64,000 nt of DNA from Mixophyes australis (taxonomy: Eukaryota > Chordata > Amphibia > Anura > Limnodynastidae). This document shows, in pieces, positions 34,835 to 45,746 of the stretch. The stretch lies in NCBI GenBank assembly GCA_036250195.1, contig JAVHZZ010000003.1, forward strand, positions 343,763,375 through 343,827,374. The letters run 5' to 3'. A program made the position numbers and the translations under genes. The notes beneath the pieces are model-generated. The model saw nothing but the letters and a program-made list of their open reading frames with translations, was not told the DNA's origin and made no database searches. The number at the start of each line of letters is the position of its first letter. Within the stretch, counting starts at the first letter, position 1.

Positions 34835-37800
34835 ATGGGCTTTAGAGCACTCTCCTTTAATGTTAAAGGGTTGAATAGCCCCCAGAAAAGGGGTAAGCTT
34901 TTCGCTACCCTAAAACTTCATAAGGGCGATTTAATTTTTTTACAAGAGACTCATTTTCAACATAACTCCCATCCAGAACTCCGTTCCAAAGCATACCCCA
35001 TCTCATACCATGCTTGCGATCACTCAACCAAAAAACGAGGGGTGGCGACTTTGTTTGCCCGCCATTTGACATATGAACACATTGACTCCCTTATAGACAA
35101 AGAAGGCCGATACCTCATCTTGGTGGGTAGACTTAACAACAAACTATGTACGTTAGTTAATGTTTATGCTCCCAATCAGCATCAGAACCGCTTTTTTTCC
35201 AAATTAGATGTATTGCTGTCCCGTATTCGTCAGGGGGACCTTATCGTAGCGGGAGATTTCAATGCTGTCTTGAATCAATCCTTGGATCGTTCCCCCCCTG
35301 TGGCTGCCCCCCCTAATACTTCTGACCCCCTATCCTCTAAATCTCTCCTCAGTCTCATGAAATCCCAGCTTCTCTACGACTCCTGGCGAGTGAAGGAACC
35401 GTCCTCTCGGGACTATACATATTACTCCCCACCACACCATTCATACTCACGCATTGATATGATCCTGCTCAGCCACAACCTTGCATTAAACATCCAGACG
35501 GCCCAAATTCACCCAATGATTTGGTCTGACCACTCCCCTATATCTATAGATCTATGCGGCCTCCCAGACCGACCCCGCCCCATGACCTGGCGTCTTAATG
35601 ACTCCCTGCTCCATAATGCGGATATAATCTCCCAGCTCGGGGCTCACCTCGAAGATTACTTTGAGCTCAACGACCACCCAGATATCTCTAGGGCCACTCT
35701 ATGGACAGCGCACAAGGCAGTCCTGAGGGGTCACCTGCTTAGCATTGCCTCCAGATGGAAGAAGGAAACCCATATCATGACCAATAAATTATCTCTTGAA
35801 CTACAATCTCTAGAAGCCAAACACAAGGCTTCTCCAGACCCTTCCATTCTGCTAGCCCTCCGCGAGACTAAGGCCCAATTAGATCTTCTTCTCTCCAAGC
35901 AGGTAGCCAAACGCCTTAAATGGCTCCGGCAATCCTTCTACGAAAAGGGGGATAAGGCAGATAAAATTCTCGCTGCACGGCTCCGTTCAGAAAGGTCCCA
36001 TAAAAATATTATATCAATCCGTGATTCTAAGAATCAGCTCCTCCATAACCCTGCTGCCATTAGAGAGGCTTTCCAGCAATATTACTCCGCCCTATACAAT
36101 CTCCCATCTCCCCCTGCCTCCAACCCGCAGCAGTCTAACTCCTCGTTGATATCAGACTTCCTAGCTAAATCTAAACTCCCCAAATTATCCCCTCAGGCCC
36201 TACAATTCCTCAACGAGGAAATTACATTGGAGGAAATTCAGCTTACTATCAAATCCCAAAAGAATGGAAAATCTCCAGGCCCAGACGGATTCACCGCAGC
36301 TTATTATAAAAAATTTTCGAGTGTGCTTGCCCCTCACCTGCTCTCCCTGTACAATGGTGTCCTACAGGGAACCCCCTTCCCACCTGAAATGCTTGAAGCT
36401 AGAATTGTAGTGATCCCAAAAGAGGGGAAGGACCCACTTCATTGTTCCAGCTACAGACCCATCTCCCTTCTCAACCTGGATCTAAAGATCTTCGCTAAAA
36501 TCCTAGCAAACCGCTTAAACATATTCCTCCCCTCGTTGATCCACTATGACCAGGTGGGATTTATTCCGGGCCGCCAGGCGAGGGACAACACCAGAAGAGC
36601 CATTGATATCATACACATTGCAAACACCAGGAGATCCCCCACTATAATCCTCTCTCTGGACGCTGAAAAAGCGTTCGATAGGATCTCTTGGGGTTTCATG
36701 AACGCGGCTCTTGAGGCCTTTGGCTTCGCTGGCAACTTCCTCACTGGCGTCCTGGCACTATATTCCTCACCCTCAGCTAAAGTCCTGATTAACGGGGTAC
36801 CCTCAAACCCGTTAGCCATCCAAAACGGCACGAGGCAGGGCTGTCCCCTCTCTCCCCTTATTTTCGCTCTGGTGATTGAACCACTGGCCTCTCAAATTCG
36901 CCATGACCCCAGCATTTCTGGTGTGCAGGTGGGGGACATCAACTCTAAAATTTCGCTTTTTGCGGACGATGTCCTGCTCTCACTCTCCCAACCAACGATT
37001 TCCCTACCTAACCTGTATAACGCTCTCCAGGCCTATGGTGACGTATCCAACTATAAAATAAACTATACAAAATCAGAGGCCCTACTGCTCCATGTCTCCC
37101 CCCAGGAGGCCGAAGTGTTACGGTCCTCTTTCAAATTCAAGTGGCAGACCAGGAAAATAAAATATCTGGGAGTCTACCTCACATCCCGATACGACCTCCT
37201 CTACCAAGAAAATTTCCCACCTCTCTTCGCCAAAACGCAATCTGATTTGGCTTCCTGGAACCGCCTTATTATCTCGTGGCTGGGCAGGATCATCGCAGTA
37301 AAAATGAATATCATACCCAAATGGCTGTATCTCTTCCAAACCCTACCAGTTCCTGTCCCTGCCACCCTCCTATCCAACATCCAGAAGGCCCTCACTCGGT
37401 TTATCTGGAACCATAGGCCCCCACGGGTATCGGTGGCTGTCCTGAAGAAGCCTATTCCCGGTGGTGGGAGGGGTCTACCCGATATTAAGATGTACTACCT
37501 AGCTTCTCACTTCTCTCAAATTGTTGCATCATATGCCCCCTCAGGTTCCATGTCATGGCTGGACCTAGAGGCGGCGCACACTGCCCTCCCTGATCTGACA
37601 CCACTTTGGGGTTTATCCCCTATACACCGCCCCTCGCCCTCCAAACTCCTTCCCACCATCAAATTTGATATTAAGATTTGGGATTCCTACTCCTTTAAAT
37701 TAAAGCTTACATCTGCCCTCTCTCCCCTGACCCCCATCTGGTTTAACCCCATATTCCCTCCCGGCGTCTCTAGATTGAGACACCGTCTCTGGACTCAGGC

Positions 37801-38647
37801 CGGCCTTAAATTTCCATCAGATTTCTCGAAACAGGGCCAGTGGCTTCCGCTAGCTGAGCTCCAGTTACACTCCCCAGGCCGGACGCTTAGCCCCTTTGAG
37901 TTCTTTCAAATCAGCCATTTTTTGCGATCCCTACCACCCAACTCTATACTGCGTCCCCTCACTCCATTTGAGAACCTATGCAAACGCCACCCCATGTCCA
38001 AGGGCATGATATCACAACTTTATAGTATCTTTCTCAATTCCACTCTTCACCCTCAGCTCCCCCACGAAGTTGAGTGGGAGAGAGATCTCGGCCCTCCACC
38101 AGATGAGGAGGCCTGGGAGGACATGAGACTGGGGATAGCCAAAAGCTCTATATCGACCAGACTAAAAGAAACATCCTATAAAATTTACTATCGCTGGTAT
38201 TATACCCCCACCCGACTTCATGCAATGTTCCCCTCCACGTCGCCGGACTGCTGGCGGAACTGCGGCCACAGGGGTTCTATGCTACATATCTGGTGGACTT
38301 GTCCAATTATCGCTCCCTTCTGGGACGCGATCCATGGCTTTATCAATACTTTATTTGAGATTCCTGTTGCAAGGGACCCCTGGATCTTTCTCCTATGTTA
38401 TCCCCCCCCAGATCTTGATAAATTCGCCAAAAAACTGACGGCCCACATCCTCACAGCCGCCAAATCTCTTATTGCCCTCAACTGGAAGCGTGCTTCCTCT
38501 CCACCTTTTTCGGCCCTTAAAAAACAAATTTGGAATGTGGCAGCAATGGAAGAGATCACCTACCACCTACACGATAGAGGTTACGCTTTCACTCAAGTCT
38601 GGGCTCCATGGCAAATGGCGGCAAGCGCGTTTCCCTCTGATACTTGA
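34835..38647 (+). CDS. L1 ORF2 protein (endonuclease-reverse transcriptase)
   Basis: 1,270 residues, uninterrupted. APE-type endonuclease at residues 1-240: N9 (SFNVKGLN), E38 (FLQETHF), Y111 (VNVYAPN), D141/N143 (VAGDFNAVL), D208 (SRIDMIL) and D232/H233 (WSDHSPI), so the catalytic set is complete. Reverse transcriptase at about 480-780: NGKSPGPDG, YRPISLLNLDLKIFAKILA, GFIPGRQ, LSLDAEKAFDRI with the first catalytic aspartate, GTRQGCPLSP, and FADD with D711/D712. The C-terminal domain ends with a CX3CX7HX4C motif (CWRNC...HIWWTC). The protein nicks target DNA and primes reverse transcription from the nick. Length and order are normal for the superfamily. The ATG at 34,835 immediately precedes the endonuclease core, as expected. 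Confidence 0.95.
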   Translation: MGFRALSFNVKGLNSPQKRGKLFATLKLHKGDLIFLQETHFQHNSHPELRSKAYPISYHACDHSTKKRGVATLFARHLTYEHIDSLIDKEGRYLILVGRLNNKLCTLVNVYAPNQHQNRFFSKLDVLLSRIRQGDLIVAGDFNAVLNQSLDRSPPVAAPPNTSDPLSSKSLLSLMKSQLLYDSWRVKEPSSRDYTYYSPPHHSYSRIDMILLSHNLALNIQTAQIHPMIWSDHSPISIDLCGLPDRPRPMTWRLNDSLLHNADIISQLGAHLEDYFELNDHPDISRATLWTAHKAVLRGHLLSIASRWKKETHIMTNKLSLELQSLEAKHKASPDPSILLALRETKAQLDLLLSKQVAKRLKWLRQSFYEKGDKADKILAARLRSERSHKNIISIRDSKNQLLHNPAAIREAFQQYYSALYNLPSPPASNPQQSNSSLISDFLAKSKLPKLSPQALQFLNEEITLEEIQLTIKSQKNGKSPGPDGFTAAYYKKFSSVLAPHLLSLYNGVLQGTPFPPEMLEARIVVIPKEGKDPLHCSSYRPISLLNLDLKIFAKILANRLNIFLPSLIHYDQVGFIPGRQARDNTRRAIDIIHIANTRRSPTIILSLDAEKAFDRISWGFMNAALEAFGFAGNFLTGVLALYSSPSAKVLINGVPSNPLAIQNGTRQGCPLSPLIFALVIEPLASQIRHDPSISGVQVGDINSKISLFADDVLLSLSQPTISLPNLYNALQAYGDVSNYKINYTKSEALLLHVSPQEAEVLRSSFKFKWQTRKIKYLGVYLTSRYDLLYQENFPPLFAKTQSDLASWNRLIISWLGRIIAVKMNIIPKWLYLFQTLPVPVPATLLSNIQKALTRFIWNHRPPRVSVAVLKKPIPGGGRGLPDIKMYYLASHFSQIVASYAPSGSMSWLDLEAAHTALPDLTPLWGLSPIHRPSPSKLLPTIKFDIKIWDSYSFKLKLTSALSPLTPIWFNPIFPPGVSRLRHRLWTQAGLKFPSDFSKQGQWLPLAELQLHSPGRTLSPFEFFQISHFLRSLPPNSILRPLTPFENLCKRHPMSKGMISQLYSIFLNSTLHPQLPHEVEWERDLGPPPDEEAWEDMRLGIAKSSISTRLKETSYKIYYRWYYTPTRLHAMFPSTSPDCWRNCGHRGSMLHIWWTCPIIAPFWDAIHGFINTLFEIPVARDPWIFLLCYPPPDLDKFAKKLTAHILTAAKSLIALNWKRASSPPFSALKKQIWNVAAMEEITYHLHDRGYAFTQVWAPWQMAASAFPSDT

Positions 38648-39028
38648 TTCCCTCGTGGTGGCCCATGTGTGGCGAGAGAGTCCCTGCTCCTGCTCTACCA
38701 ACCCCTAACCCTCTAACACACATTCATTACCTTCCCCATGACTGTACCCCTGCCTAACTTTTGTGGTCTTCCTTCCCACCCCCCCTCTCTTACAACCCCC
38801 CCCCCCCCCCCCAATACTACTTTGATGCTGTCTGTTCTATGTAAGATAAAGCAAGAAATAATTTAAAAAAAAACTGGTCACTTTACAGCTTAAGTTCCCT
38901 GTGGATGTCCTTCCAGGATCTCAGTACAATGTAAATGTTTTCCTATGCACACACTGTAACTTTCAGATTTTGTATCTTGTATACCTTGTATCGCTTGACC
39001 ACTCAAAATAAAGAATTATAAAAAAAAA
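38648..39028 (+). terminator. L1 3'UTR with C run, AATAAA and poly(A)
   Basis: A run of about 18 C residues near 38,796-38,813, then an A-rich stretch at 38,865, then AATAAA at 39,007-39,012, about 8 bp before the terminal A run (39,020 onwards). Poly(A) merges into the target duplication. Confidence 0.85.
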
Positions 39029-39043
39029 AAAAATCCAATAGGG
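39029..39043. repeat. L1 target-site duplication, right copy
   Basis: aaaaatccaataggg, exact match to 31,977-31,991. Confidence 0.9.
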
Positions 39044-40246
39044 CTCCCTCTGAAATGACCTTTTGAAACAGGAGTAAGTGTCCATTTGTTCAACAGTAAT
39101 AATCAAAAGGGAGCTATGGTCCTTTCTTGTGATATACTATGCATAAGTATCCTTTCTAGACATTCCTATGGTGTTCCAAAAAACAAGATTTTAGATGTCC
39201 AGCCATGCTGCCAACATGTTGGAGGCTGCAGCTACAATTTAGAATATAATTAGCAAATTTGGTATTGACATTTATGTGATTGAATAGGATGTTAAAGCTG
39301 ACTGTTGTAAGCTTATTACTAATGTTTTTGCAAGGCAAATATTATGTCCACATTTAAAGTAAAAGGTGCAGGGACTCTAGGATAATACTAAACAGGCAAG
39401 TCAATAAAGCTAACATCCTGTAAATGGTGTTGAGAGGCATCATAATTGTGGTTTATGATTGGTCCTCCTGCTCATCCTCTGCTTGGGGGGTGGAAGGTGA
39501 CCCTGCACCTTCACCATTTGACTAGGTGGTAAAGCAGCTTTAAAACAGCCTTTGTTTGAAGCACTCAGCCATGATGTTTTTTCGGAATCTCCTGAAGTGA
39601 TTGCAATCTACTGGGTGCCAAATGATCTTCAAAGACTAGCTCTTTTAAAAAAACATTTTAGGATGTTTGCCTACATTTATTGTTGAATTATGTTAAGAAT
39701 AGGGGTTGTTATAAGGTCATTATAATGCCCCTCTATTTCTTGTTTGGCAAAAACATTCTTTGTAGTTCACATGCTCGCTTTAGAAGCATGTAGTACTACA
39801 AGCATCAGCATTCCCATGGCCGGTGGGCCCTCTAGTGTACCAAGACAAAATGTAAATAAACCACACACCTTGGTTTGAAAATATTTTTATTTGAAATAAA
39901 TAAAAAACACCTACCACTGTAAAACTCAACAAAACATCCAGGTTCTTCATCTGTAATCCATGCTTATCCATGTCCATAAAATTATATCCGTCAATCTAAC
40001 ATCTTGAACCTAAAAGAAAAGCCAAGTCCATCTTTGGAAATGCCGCTATCAGCCTAGGCTATGACAGCCGGTAGCACTTCTGGGAGTGGAGCTCACTGTT
40101 TTTGTAATTTGTTTATTTAATCAATTATACTTTTAAAAACACTTCCAAGGTTTATGCTGATGATCATCATCATCATCAGCTCATATCTTACACTAGGAAT
40201 CAAGCACTTGCAAGAGTTTTGCCTCCTGACAGCTGTATCTGTGGAG
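39044..40246. other. Intergenic DNA with R1/R2-like repeat wording
   Basis: No gene. 39,800-40,090 has the phrases aggctatgacagccgg and gtagcacttctggg, reminiscent of family R1. 40,196-40,254 resembles R2 at 2,211. The hAT at 40,255 inserted into this R2-like copy. Confidence 0.35.
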
Positions 40247-40254
40247 GTCTCAAC
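40247..40254. repeat. 8-bp target duplication of the older hAT, left
   Basis: gtctcaac, paired with gtctcagc at 44,708-44,715 (one mismatch). Confidence 0.8.
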
Positions 40255-40749
40255 TAGAGATGCTCACTGACCCCAGTGAACTGGTTTTGATTTTGGTTTT
40301 GGACCTGGATTAGCTTTGTGTTTATGTTTTGGCAAAACCACCCTCCTGCGTTCTGGTTTTGATTTTGGTTTTGGATCTGTATTTTTTTTAGAAAAATTGC
40401 TAAAATATGCTAAAATCACAAAATGTTGCACTTTTTTGATCCTACATTATTATTAACCTCAATAACACTAATTTCAAGTCATCTGCAGCCAATTTTGACC
40501 ACCTCACATGTTACAATATTATTTTCATACACTTTCTGACAAATACTACAGCGACCTGTCTGGATGCTAAGCGACAGAGCAATGACTCAAACACACGGCA
40601 GTTCCTAGCACATCTAGGACACATTGGCACACAGCAGTGGCAGAAAAGAAAAGTTGTCCTTGGTTTGTTTGTACTTGGTTTGTTTGCGCCCCCACAAAAC
40701 AAGGTAACAATGACCTTAAGCCACCTAAGGTAACAGTGCTGTTAATTAA

Positions 40750-41587
40750 AAAAAAAAAAATGTGGATATGTCTGCGCTGACTAGTACTTAGCTGCCACTG
40801 TTTACTTACATACAACCCATCTACGTATGTGCATCAATAGAAACATATATATATATATATATGTTTTCTCAAAAAAGAAAAAAAGGTGCTCCAAATGGTG
40901 CATTATCTCAATAAAATGTATTTAATATGTGCACAACATAAAATCACATAAGGATTCCCTACATGCTCAATATCATCTCACACAGGGTCCAACTTTATCA
41001 GGACCATCGGCGACTTCACTCTGACAAAATTTTTATGTGATTTTATGTTGTGCATATATTAAATACATTTTATTGAGAAAATGCACCATTTGGAGCACCT
41101 TTTTTTCTTTTTTGAGAAAACACTCAGAGAATAGTGTGAATACTATTGAAGATCCCCATATGTGCCTGACTTCTATCTTTTGAATCAGAGATCTTCCCTG
41201 TGTACGTGCATTACCCAGCGGGGAGTGATTGGTTACACATGGCGGTGAATAGTTAAAGTTAATACCACACAGGTGTTGTACGGTTATTGATCGTAGCAGA
41301 TTGCCTATTTAACCTATGGTAATATGATCTTTCCGTTTACTTATATGTATGAACATCGGTGGAATACAAATAAATATTAGGATTTACACCATCGTCATAT
41401 GGATCAAAAACTTTGAAAATATATGAACATTGAAGATATTTTCTTTCTGGACAGTGTGTTTTTGGACTTGATTTTGATAGAGTTCGGTATTTGTATAGAA
41501 GTTAAATGTTTTTGAACTGATTACTATGCTTTTGTAAACATATTAGAGTATAAGAGCCATATCTGTTTACTAATACTATATGTTTCT
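40750..41587. mobile_element. Secondary retroelement-like insertion inside the old hAT
   Basis: The hAT sequence agtgctgttaattaa appears at both edges (40,735-40,749 and 41,588-41,602), an exact 15-bp duplication. The inserted DNA starts with an A run, has a short (AT)n (40,843-40,861) and contains long inverted repeats (40,863-40,951 and 41,033-41,121). Removing it rejoins sequence collinear with the younger hAT just after its stop codon. Duplication length and A run suggest target-primed reverse transcription. The class is unresolved, with Penelope-like or an internally inverted LINE both possible. Confidence 0.7.
40863..41121. repeat. Long inverted repeat (about 89-bp arms)
   Basis: Arms 40,863-40,951 and 41,033-41,121 are near-perfect reverse complements with only a few mismatches, around an 81-bp spacer. 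For example, aaaaggtgctccaaatggtg pairs with caccatttggagcacctttt. Confidence 0.9.
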
Positions 41588-41604
41588 AGTGCTGTTAATT
41601 AACT

Positions 41605-44093
41605 CTACTGTGGCAAGATGTTGTTGTCATCATCCGCAGCCTCATCCTCACCCTCATCAGTGTGTACATCATCCTCACACATTATTAATTCATCACCGCT
41701 GAAATCCACCGTTACAGAAGTCTCAGTATTTTCATGTAATTGGCAGAAAGGCTTTCCTCATGGAACTTGAAGTTCATTTTTATGAACGTCATCTTTTCCA
41801 CATTTTGAGGAAGTAGCCTCCTAAGCTGATCACTGACAAGGTTCCCGGCTGTGCTAAAAACTCTTTCCGAGTACACACTGGAGGTTGGGCAGCTTAGGCA
41901 GTGCAAAGTGAGTTGGTACATGGGTCTCCAAATTCCATTTTTTTCCTCCCAGTATGTAAAGGGACTGTCTGATGTGTCTATTTCTATGCTGTCGTGAAAA
42001 TAATCCTCCACCATCCTTTGGCTGCTGATGGTAGGATCAGGTGGAGTTACAGCAGAGGAGTCACGTTTTTTGGTCAATTCTTTTAGACCAGACCAGATGT
42101 CAAAATTTGGTGCTTAGTCATCTGCATCATCCGTGGGTATCTTGGGAAAGGTAAGTTTTTTCCTAGCAGCAGTTGAGTGAGAAACTGAAGGAGGAAACGA
42201 CACATAACACTTGAGCTGTCATCTTGCTCACCAGGAGCTTCTTGCATCTCTTCAGATCTGGGTTAGTTGGAAACAAAGAGAAGACATAGGTCTTAAAGCA
42301 GATCAAGCACAGTCGCCAAAATGTAGTGATCCGATTTCAAGATTTTGATAACTCTTGGATCCTGGCAAAGGTAACTGCTTTGAATGGTTTCAGCACCTTG
42401 AACAACACAGAAAGTATTCTCTACTGCACTTGAGTAAAATACATCCCCCCTCCTTTCCCAATGTCATGGCTTGTGGAGTAAGCGTGGATGGCTTTTCACT
42501 GTTCCTCCATCCGCAAAAGCATATACAGAGTGGAATTCCACCTTGTCACCACCTCTTGCTTCAGTTGGTGGCACGGCAAATTAAGTGTCCAGATTTTTTA
42601 CGGGTCCCTGTCATTTTTTAAAAAGCTCTGCACCTCCAAGTTTATTGTGTGAACAAAACAGGGAATGTGATGGAATTCACCCAGCTGTCATGCTCTCACA
42701 ATACTGGTGGCATTATCAGAAATGACATATCCTGAGTAAAGTTGAAGAAGGATAAGCCATGTTGCAATGACATCTCTTAGTTTTTGTAACAGATTGTCAG
42801 CTGTATGCCTCTTAGTGAAGCTGGTGATACACAGAGTAGCCTGCCTCTGACAAATGTGACATACTTGGGTACATGCTGCTGCTGTTCCTGCTGGTGAAGG
42901 CGAATCACCAACCCAGTGGGCTGTCACAGTTATATAAGCTTTAGATTGCCCAGTTCTGCTTGTCCACATATCTGGGGTTAAGTGTACAGTGTGTAGAATG
43001 GCATTTTGTAGCCCAATAATAAAATTTTTACTAACCTTCTGGTAGTGGTGAGGAATAGCTTTTCTAATGAAATGGTGTCACGATGGAATTTGGTAACGGG
43101 GGCACAACACCTCAAGTAACTGTCTAAAACCAGCTGCATTAATAGTGAATATTGGACGCAGATCTAATACTAGCATAGTCGTTATGGCGTCTGTGATCCG
43201 CTTTGTGACAGCTTTCATGAACTTGTGTCAAATGGCGTAACATGGATGAGGTTCCTAGATGGTTAACATCCCTACCTCGAATGACTGTGGCTTTACATAC
43301 GCTACAAATGGCTAGACAACTGTTGTCAGGATTTGGTCTTATGTCCAAGCATGACAATGGCCTTTCTGTTATCACGTGCCAGAACTGCTTCCACCGGTAC
43401 AGGACTTAAACAAACAACATCATCCTCATCAACATCCACATTAGCACCCTCGTTGGATACACAAATATCCCCCTCATTCTGTAGCAATTCCAAAGTGGCA
43501 TCCTTAATTGGTGTATCACCAGCTACACTCGGGCTGTTCAGGCACACATCAGCAGAACTGCTGAAAGGGGCCTTCTTATGGGTACACTATCAGAATGGTC
43601 ACAATTACACATAGCACTCGTGGATGGACTCTCTTCAGGTATTTGTGTCATTTCTGAATCTGAACATACATTTTCCTCTAATGCCTTACTGTTTTCTTCC
43701 AGCTCAGCTTTTACACGTAGAAGTATTTTGACACCACTTTTGGAGTCCGAATGACAAGGTCTTGCTTGGTCACGACTGACCTTACAAAAAGATGTCTCAG
43801 TGACCGTTGCAGAACTCGCACTCATAGAGAAAGGCATTCTTTCTTTGCCACTGCGTGTGTAGAATGCATGTTGGCAATTTTATTTTTTTCTGCAGATAAC
43901 TTTGCCTGGATTACAGCTCTATTTTCTTGACCAAGGTAAAAGGTGATTTTTTACATTTTTGTTTCCCTGACTTAAAAACACTATGCACTTTTACATAGGC
44001 TTTACCACATGACGTAGAGGGATTACTATCATCATGACTGGTGGCAGCAGCTGCTTGGTGCTCCTGCTCCTGTGTATATTGCTGTGAATCCAT
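41605..44093 (-). pseudogene. Older hAT transposase (ZBED-type), broken
   Basis: Minus-strand pieces in several phases follow the same order as the younger copy. The N-terminus from the ATG at 44,093 has AAAATSHDDSNPSTS. An acidic region follows (43,326-43,547). The BED finger (43,139-43,375) has PNPDNSCLAICSVCKATV and HLGTSSMLRHLTQVH, keeping CX2C and HX4H. The RNase-H-like start (42,688-42,969) has MWTSRTGQSK and YVISDNATSIVRA. The hATC dimerisation region (41,712-42,077) has YWEEKNGIWRPMYQLTL and SSVYSERVFSTAGNLVSD. The acidic tail ends ILPQ at a TAG (41,605-41,607). Numerous frameshifts and stops, with 42,100-42,690 especially damaged. Confidence 0.85.
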
Positions 44094-44097
44094 TTTG

Positions 44098-44437
44098 ATA
44101 ACACCGTACACTTTGACTGCAAATTCAGAAGAAAAGTTTGTCAGCCTAGTATTTGTATTTCAGCAATGACAAATAGCAATGGATCAATGGAGCTCTCCTC
44201 TTTGTGTGTAACGTACATAACACCATACAATTTGACTGCAGATTTACACCAAGCATGCCAGCACTAGTATTTGTATTTCAGCATTGACAATTAGCAATGG
44301 AGCAATGGAGCTCTCCTCTTTGTGTGTTACCTATATAACACAGTAGAATGTGACTGCAGAATTACACCAAGCCTACCAGCACTAGTATTTGTATTTTTCA
44401 GCAATGAGAATTAGCAATGGAGCAATGGAGCTCTCCT
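44098..44437 (-). repeat. Three tandem units (about 118 bp) in the older hAT leader
   Basis: Each unit contains tttgactgca or a variant, then ctagtatttgtatttcagca, then agcaatggagcaatggagc, then tctcctctttgtgtgt. Units run about 44,098-44,218, 44,219-44,335 and 44,336-44,437. Confidence 0.8.
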
Positions 44438-44581
44438 GAATGTCACTGTAGACTTTGTTGAACACTGCTACCCCCTCCTCTTTCAATTCAAAATCTATGT
44501 TGCTGCCCAACTGCTCTACAGACTGTGTTACCCCTTCTGTGTCCACCTTTCAAATGGCGCTAGATCGCCATGGAGGGCTGT

Positions 44582-44588
44582 ATTTATA
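44582..44588 (-). promoter_or_regulatory. TATA-like box of the older hAT
   Basis: tataaat on the minus strand, 119 bp inside the 5' end and upstream of the tandem leader units. The younger hAT has tataaat 159 bp inside its 5' end, followed like this one by a gcc/atc-rich start region. Confidence 0.5.
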
Positions 44589-44707
44589 GATTTCAAAACT
44601 CGTGAGATCCGAGATCCGACGACGTAATGAGCCGACTTGGCTCGGTACTAAGATATGATTAGTTCGGGTGCGTTGGGTTCTCGGGGAACCGAGTCTGAGC
44701 ATCTTTA

Positions 44708-44715
44708 GTCTCAGC
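44708..44715. repeat. 8-bp target duplication of the older hAT, right
   Basis: gtctcagc. Confidence 0.8.
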
Positions 44716-45746
44716 CATTACATAAGCAGCGAGTAAATGAATACACCTTTAGTGTACTTGACCTTTGTTGGAAGGACCGTTCCCTCCGTTGTTCCGCCTC
44801 TCTAAGCATAGTGAGTACTAACATTAAATGCATCTGGGTCTGCATATTGACTTGCGCTTATGCATTTTTCCTGTACGTGCACAGCAGGGAAATGCATATT
44901 TGACACAAATAAAGTGGATTGTACCCAACTCTACATTAGACCTTGAGAGAAAGCATTGAGTACCACTTCCCTGTCTGCTGAACTGTGAAACAAACTCATA
45001 GCTGATCGACAAATATAATATAAATTGTTGCTTTGGAAGTGATTTCCTATCAGGTGTCACAAATATGTGCTTCCTGGTTTAAAAAAGCAAAAAGAACCCC
45101 ACACATTAAGCTTAAAGCTAATAATAAAATGATACAAAGGAACCTTAGTAATAATAGTAGTAATATGGATTGATGTCACATATAGTGTATTTCTTGAAAT
45201 TAAAATTGCATATTGCTTCTGACATTCTTAGTATTAGTTGTCACTGTATCTTTATAATAGACTAGAAAAAAAACAATTAAATGAAAAGAAGCATAGCCAT
45301 AAACCAATTATACAAATGACAGTATGATAACTATACAATAATAGGAAGCAGCTGATAGACACAGTTTTACCGAATGATTCATGTTTCACTACCGATTAAT
45401 AAACATAATTTACTGGATGTTGAATATAAGCTAGAGATTAACTAAACCTTCATTGCTGTTGCCTCATCTGCATTTGCCCACAAAATGCTGCTTATTTCAC
45501 TTTCAGAATTTGGCCTTAAGTCTTATCCAAACCACACGGCATAGCAGAATGAATTGACTGCCACCCTTCCAGCTCTATACATTGATTATAGATTCCACAA
45601 AATATAAATGTAATAAATACAATGCGGAATGGTATCCTGTGAATTGACTAATAAAATGCAGAGTTCGTAGACACTGTCACCCGAACGCTGCACCTCTGGT
45701 AAACAACTTGTTATACATGAAATTTCACCACAATTTTGCACATATT
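44716..45746. other. Intergenic DNA
   Basis: Starts with the other half of the R2-like repeat (to about 44,900). Nothing recognised beyond it. Confidence 0.35.

Larger units (their letters stand above)
31992..39028 (+). mobile_element. Full-length L1/Tx1-type LINE retrotransposon with both ORFs intact
   Basis: About 7.04 kb between identical 15-bp target duplications. In order: a GC-rich 5'UTR (873 bp), ORF1 (32,865-33,839), a pyrimidine-rich inter-ORF spacer (995 bp), ORF2 (34,835-38,647), a 3'UTR with a long C run, an AATAAA signal and a poly(A) tail. The two ORFs are in different phases and both are uninterrupted. ORF1 with coiled coil plus RRM, and ORF2 with APE-type endonuclease, reverse transcriptase and a C-terminal Cys/His motif, put it in the L1 superfamily. 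The long inter-ORF spacer and amphibian setting suggest the Tx1 side. Intact ORFs with perfect flanks indicate a recent insertion. Confidence 0.93.
40255..44707 (-). mobile_element. Old autonomous hAT transposon with BED-finger transposase, decayed
   Basis: 4,453 bp. Ends tagagatgctcac and gagcatcttta form terminal inverted repeats of the TAGRGATG type. An 8-bp duplication with one mismatch flanks it. It encodes, on the minus strand, a broken transposase (41,605-44,093) related to the younger hAT at 49,061. The leader (44,098-44,437) has three tandem units, and the 3' part (40,750-41,587) contains a secondary insertion. Many stops, frameshifts and TSD drift show that it is old and inactive. 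Confidence 0.88.

Noticed and set aside
36544..37395. Reverse-strand frames within L1 ORF2
   Set aside because: Shadows of a strongly supported ORF with complete reverse-transcriptase motifs on the plus strand.
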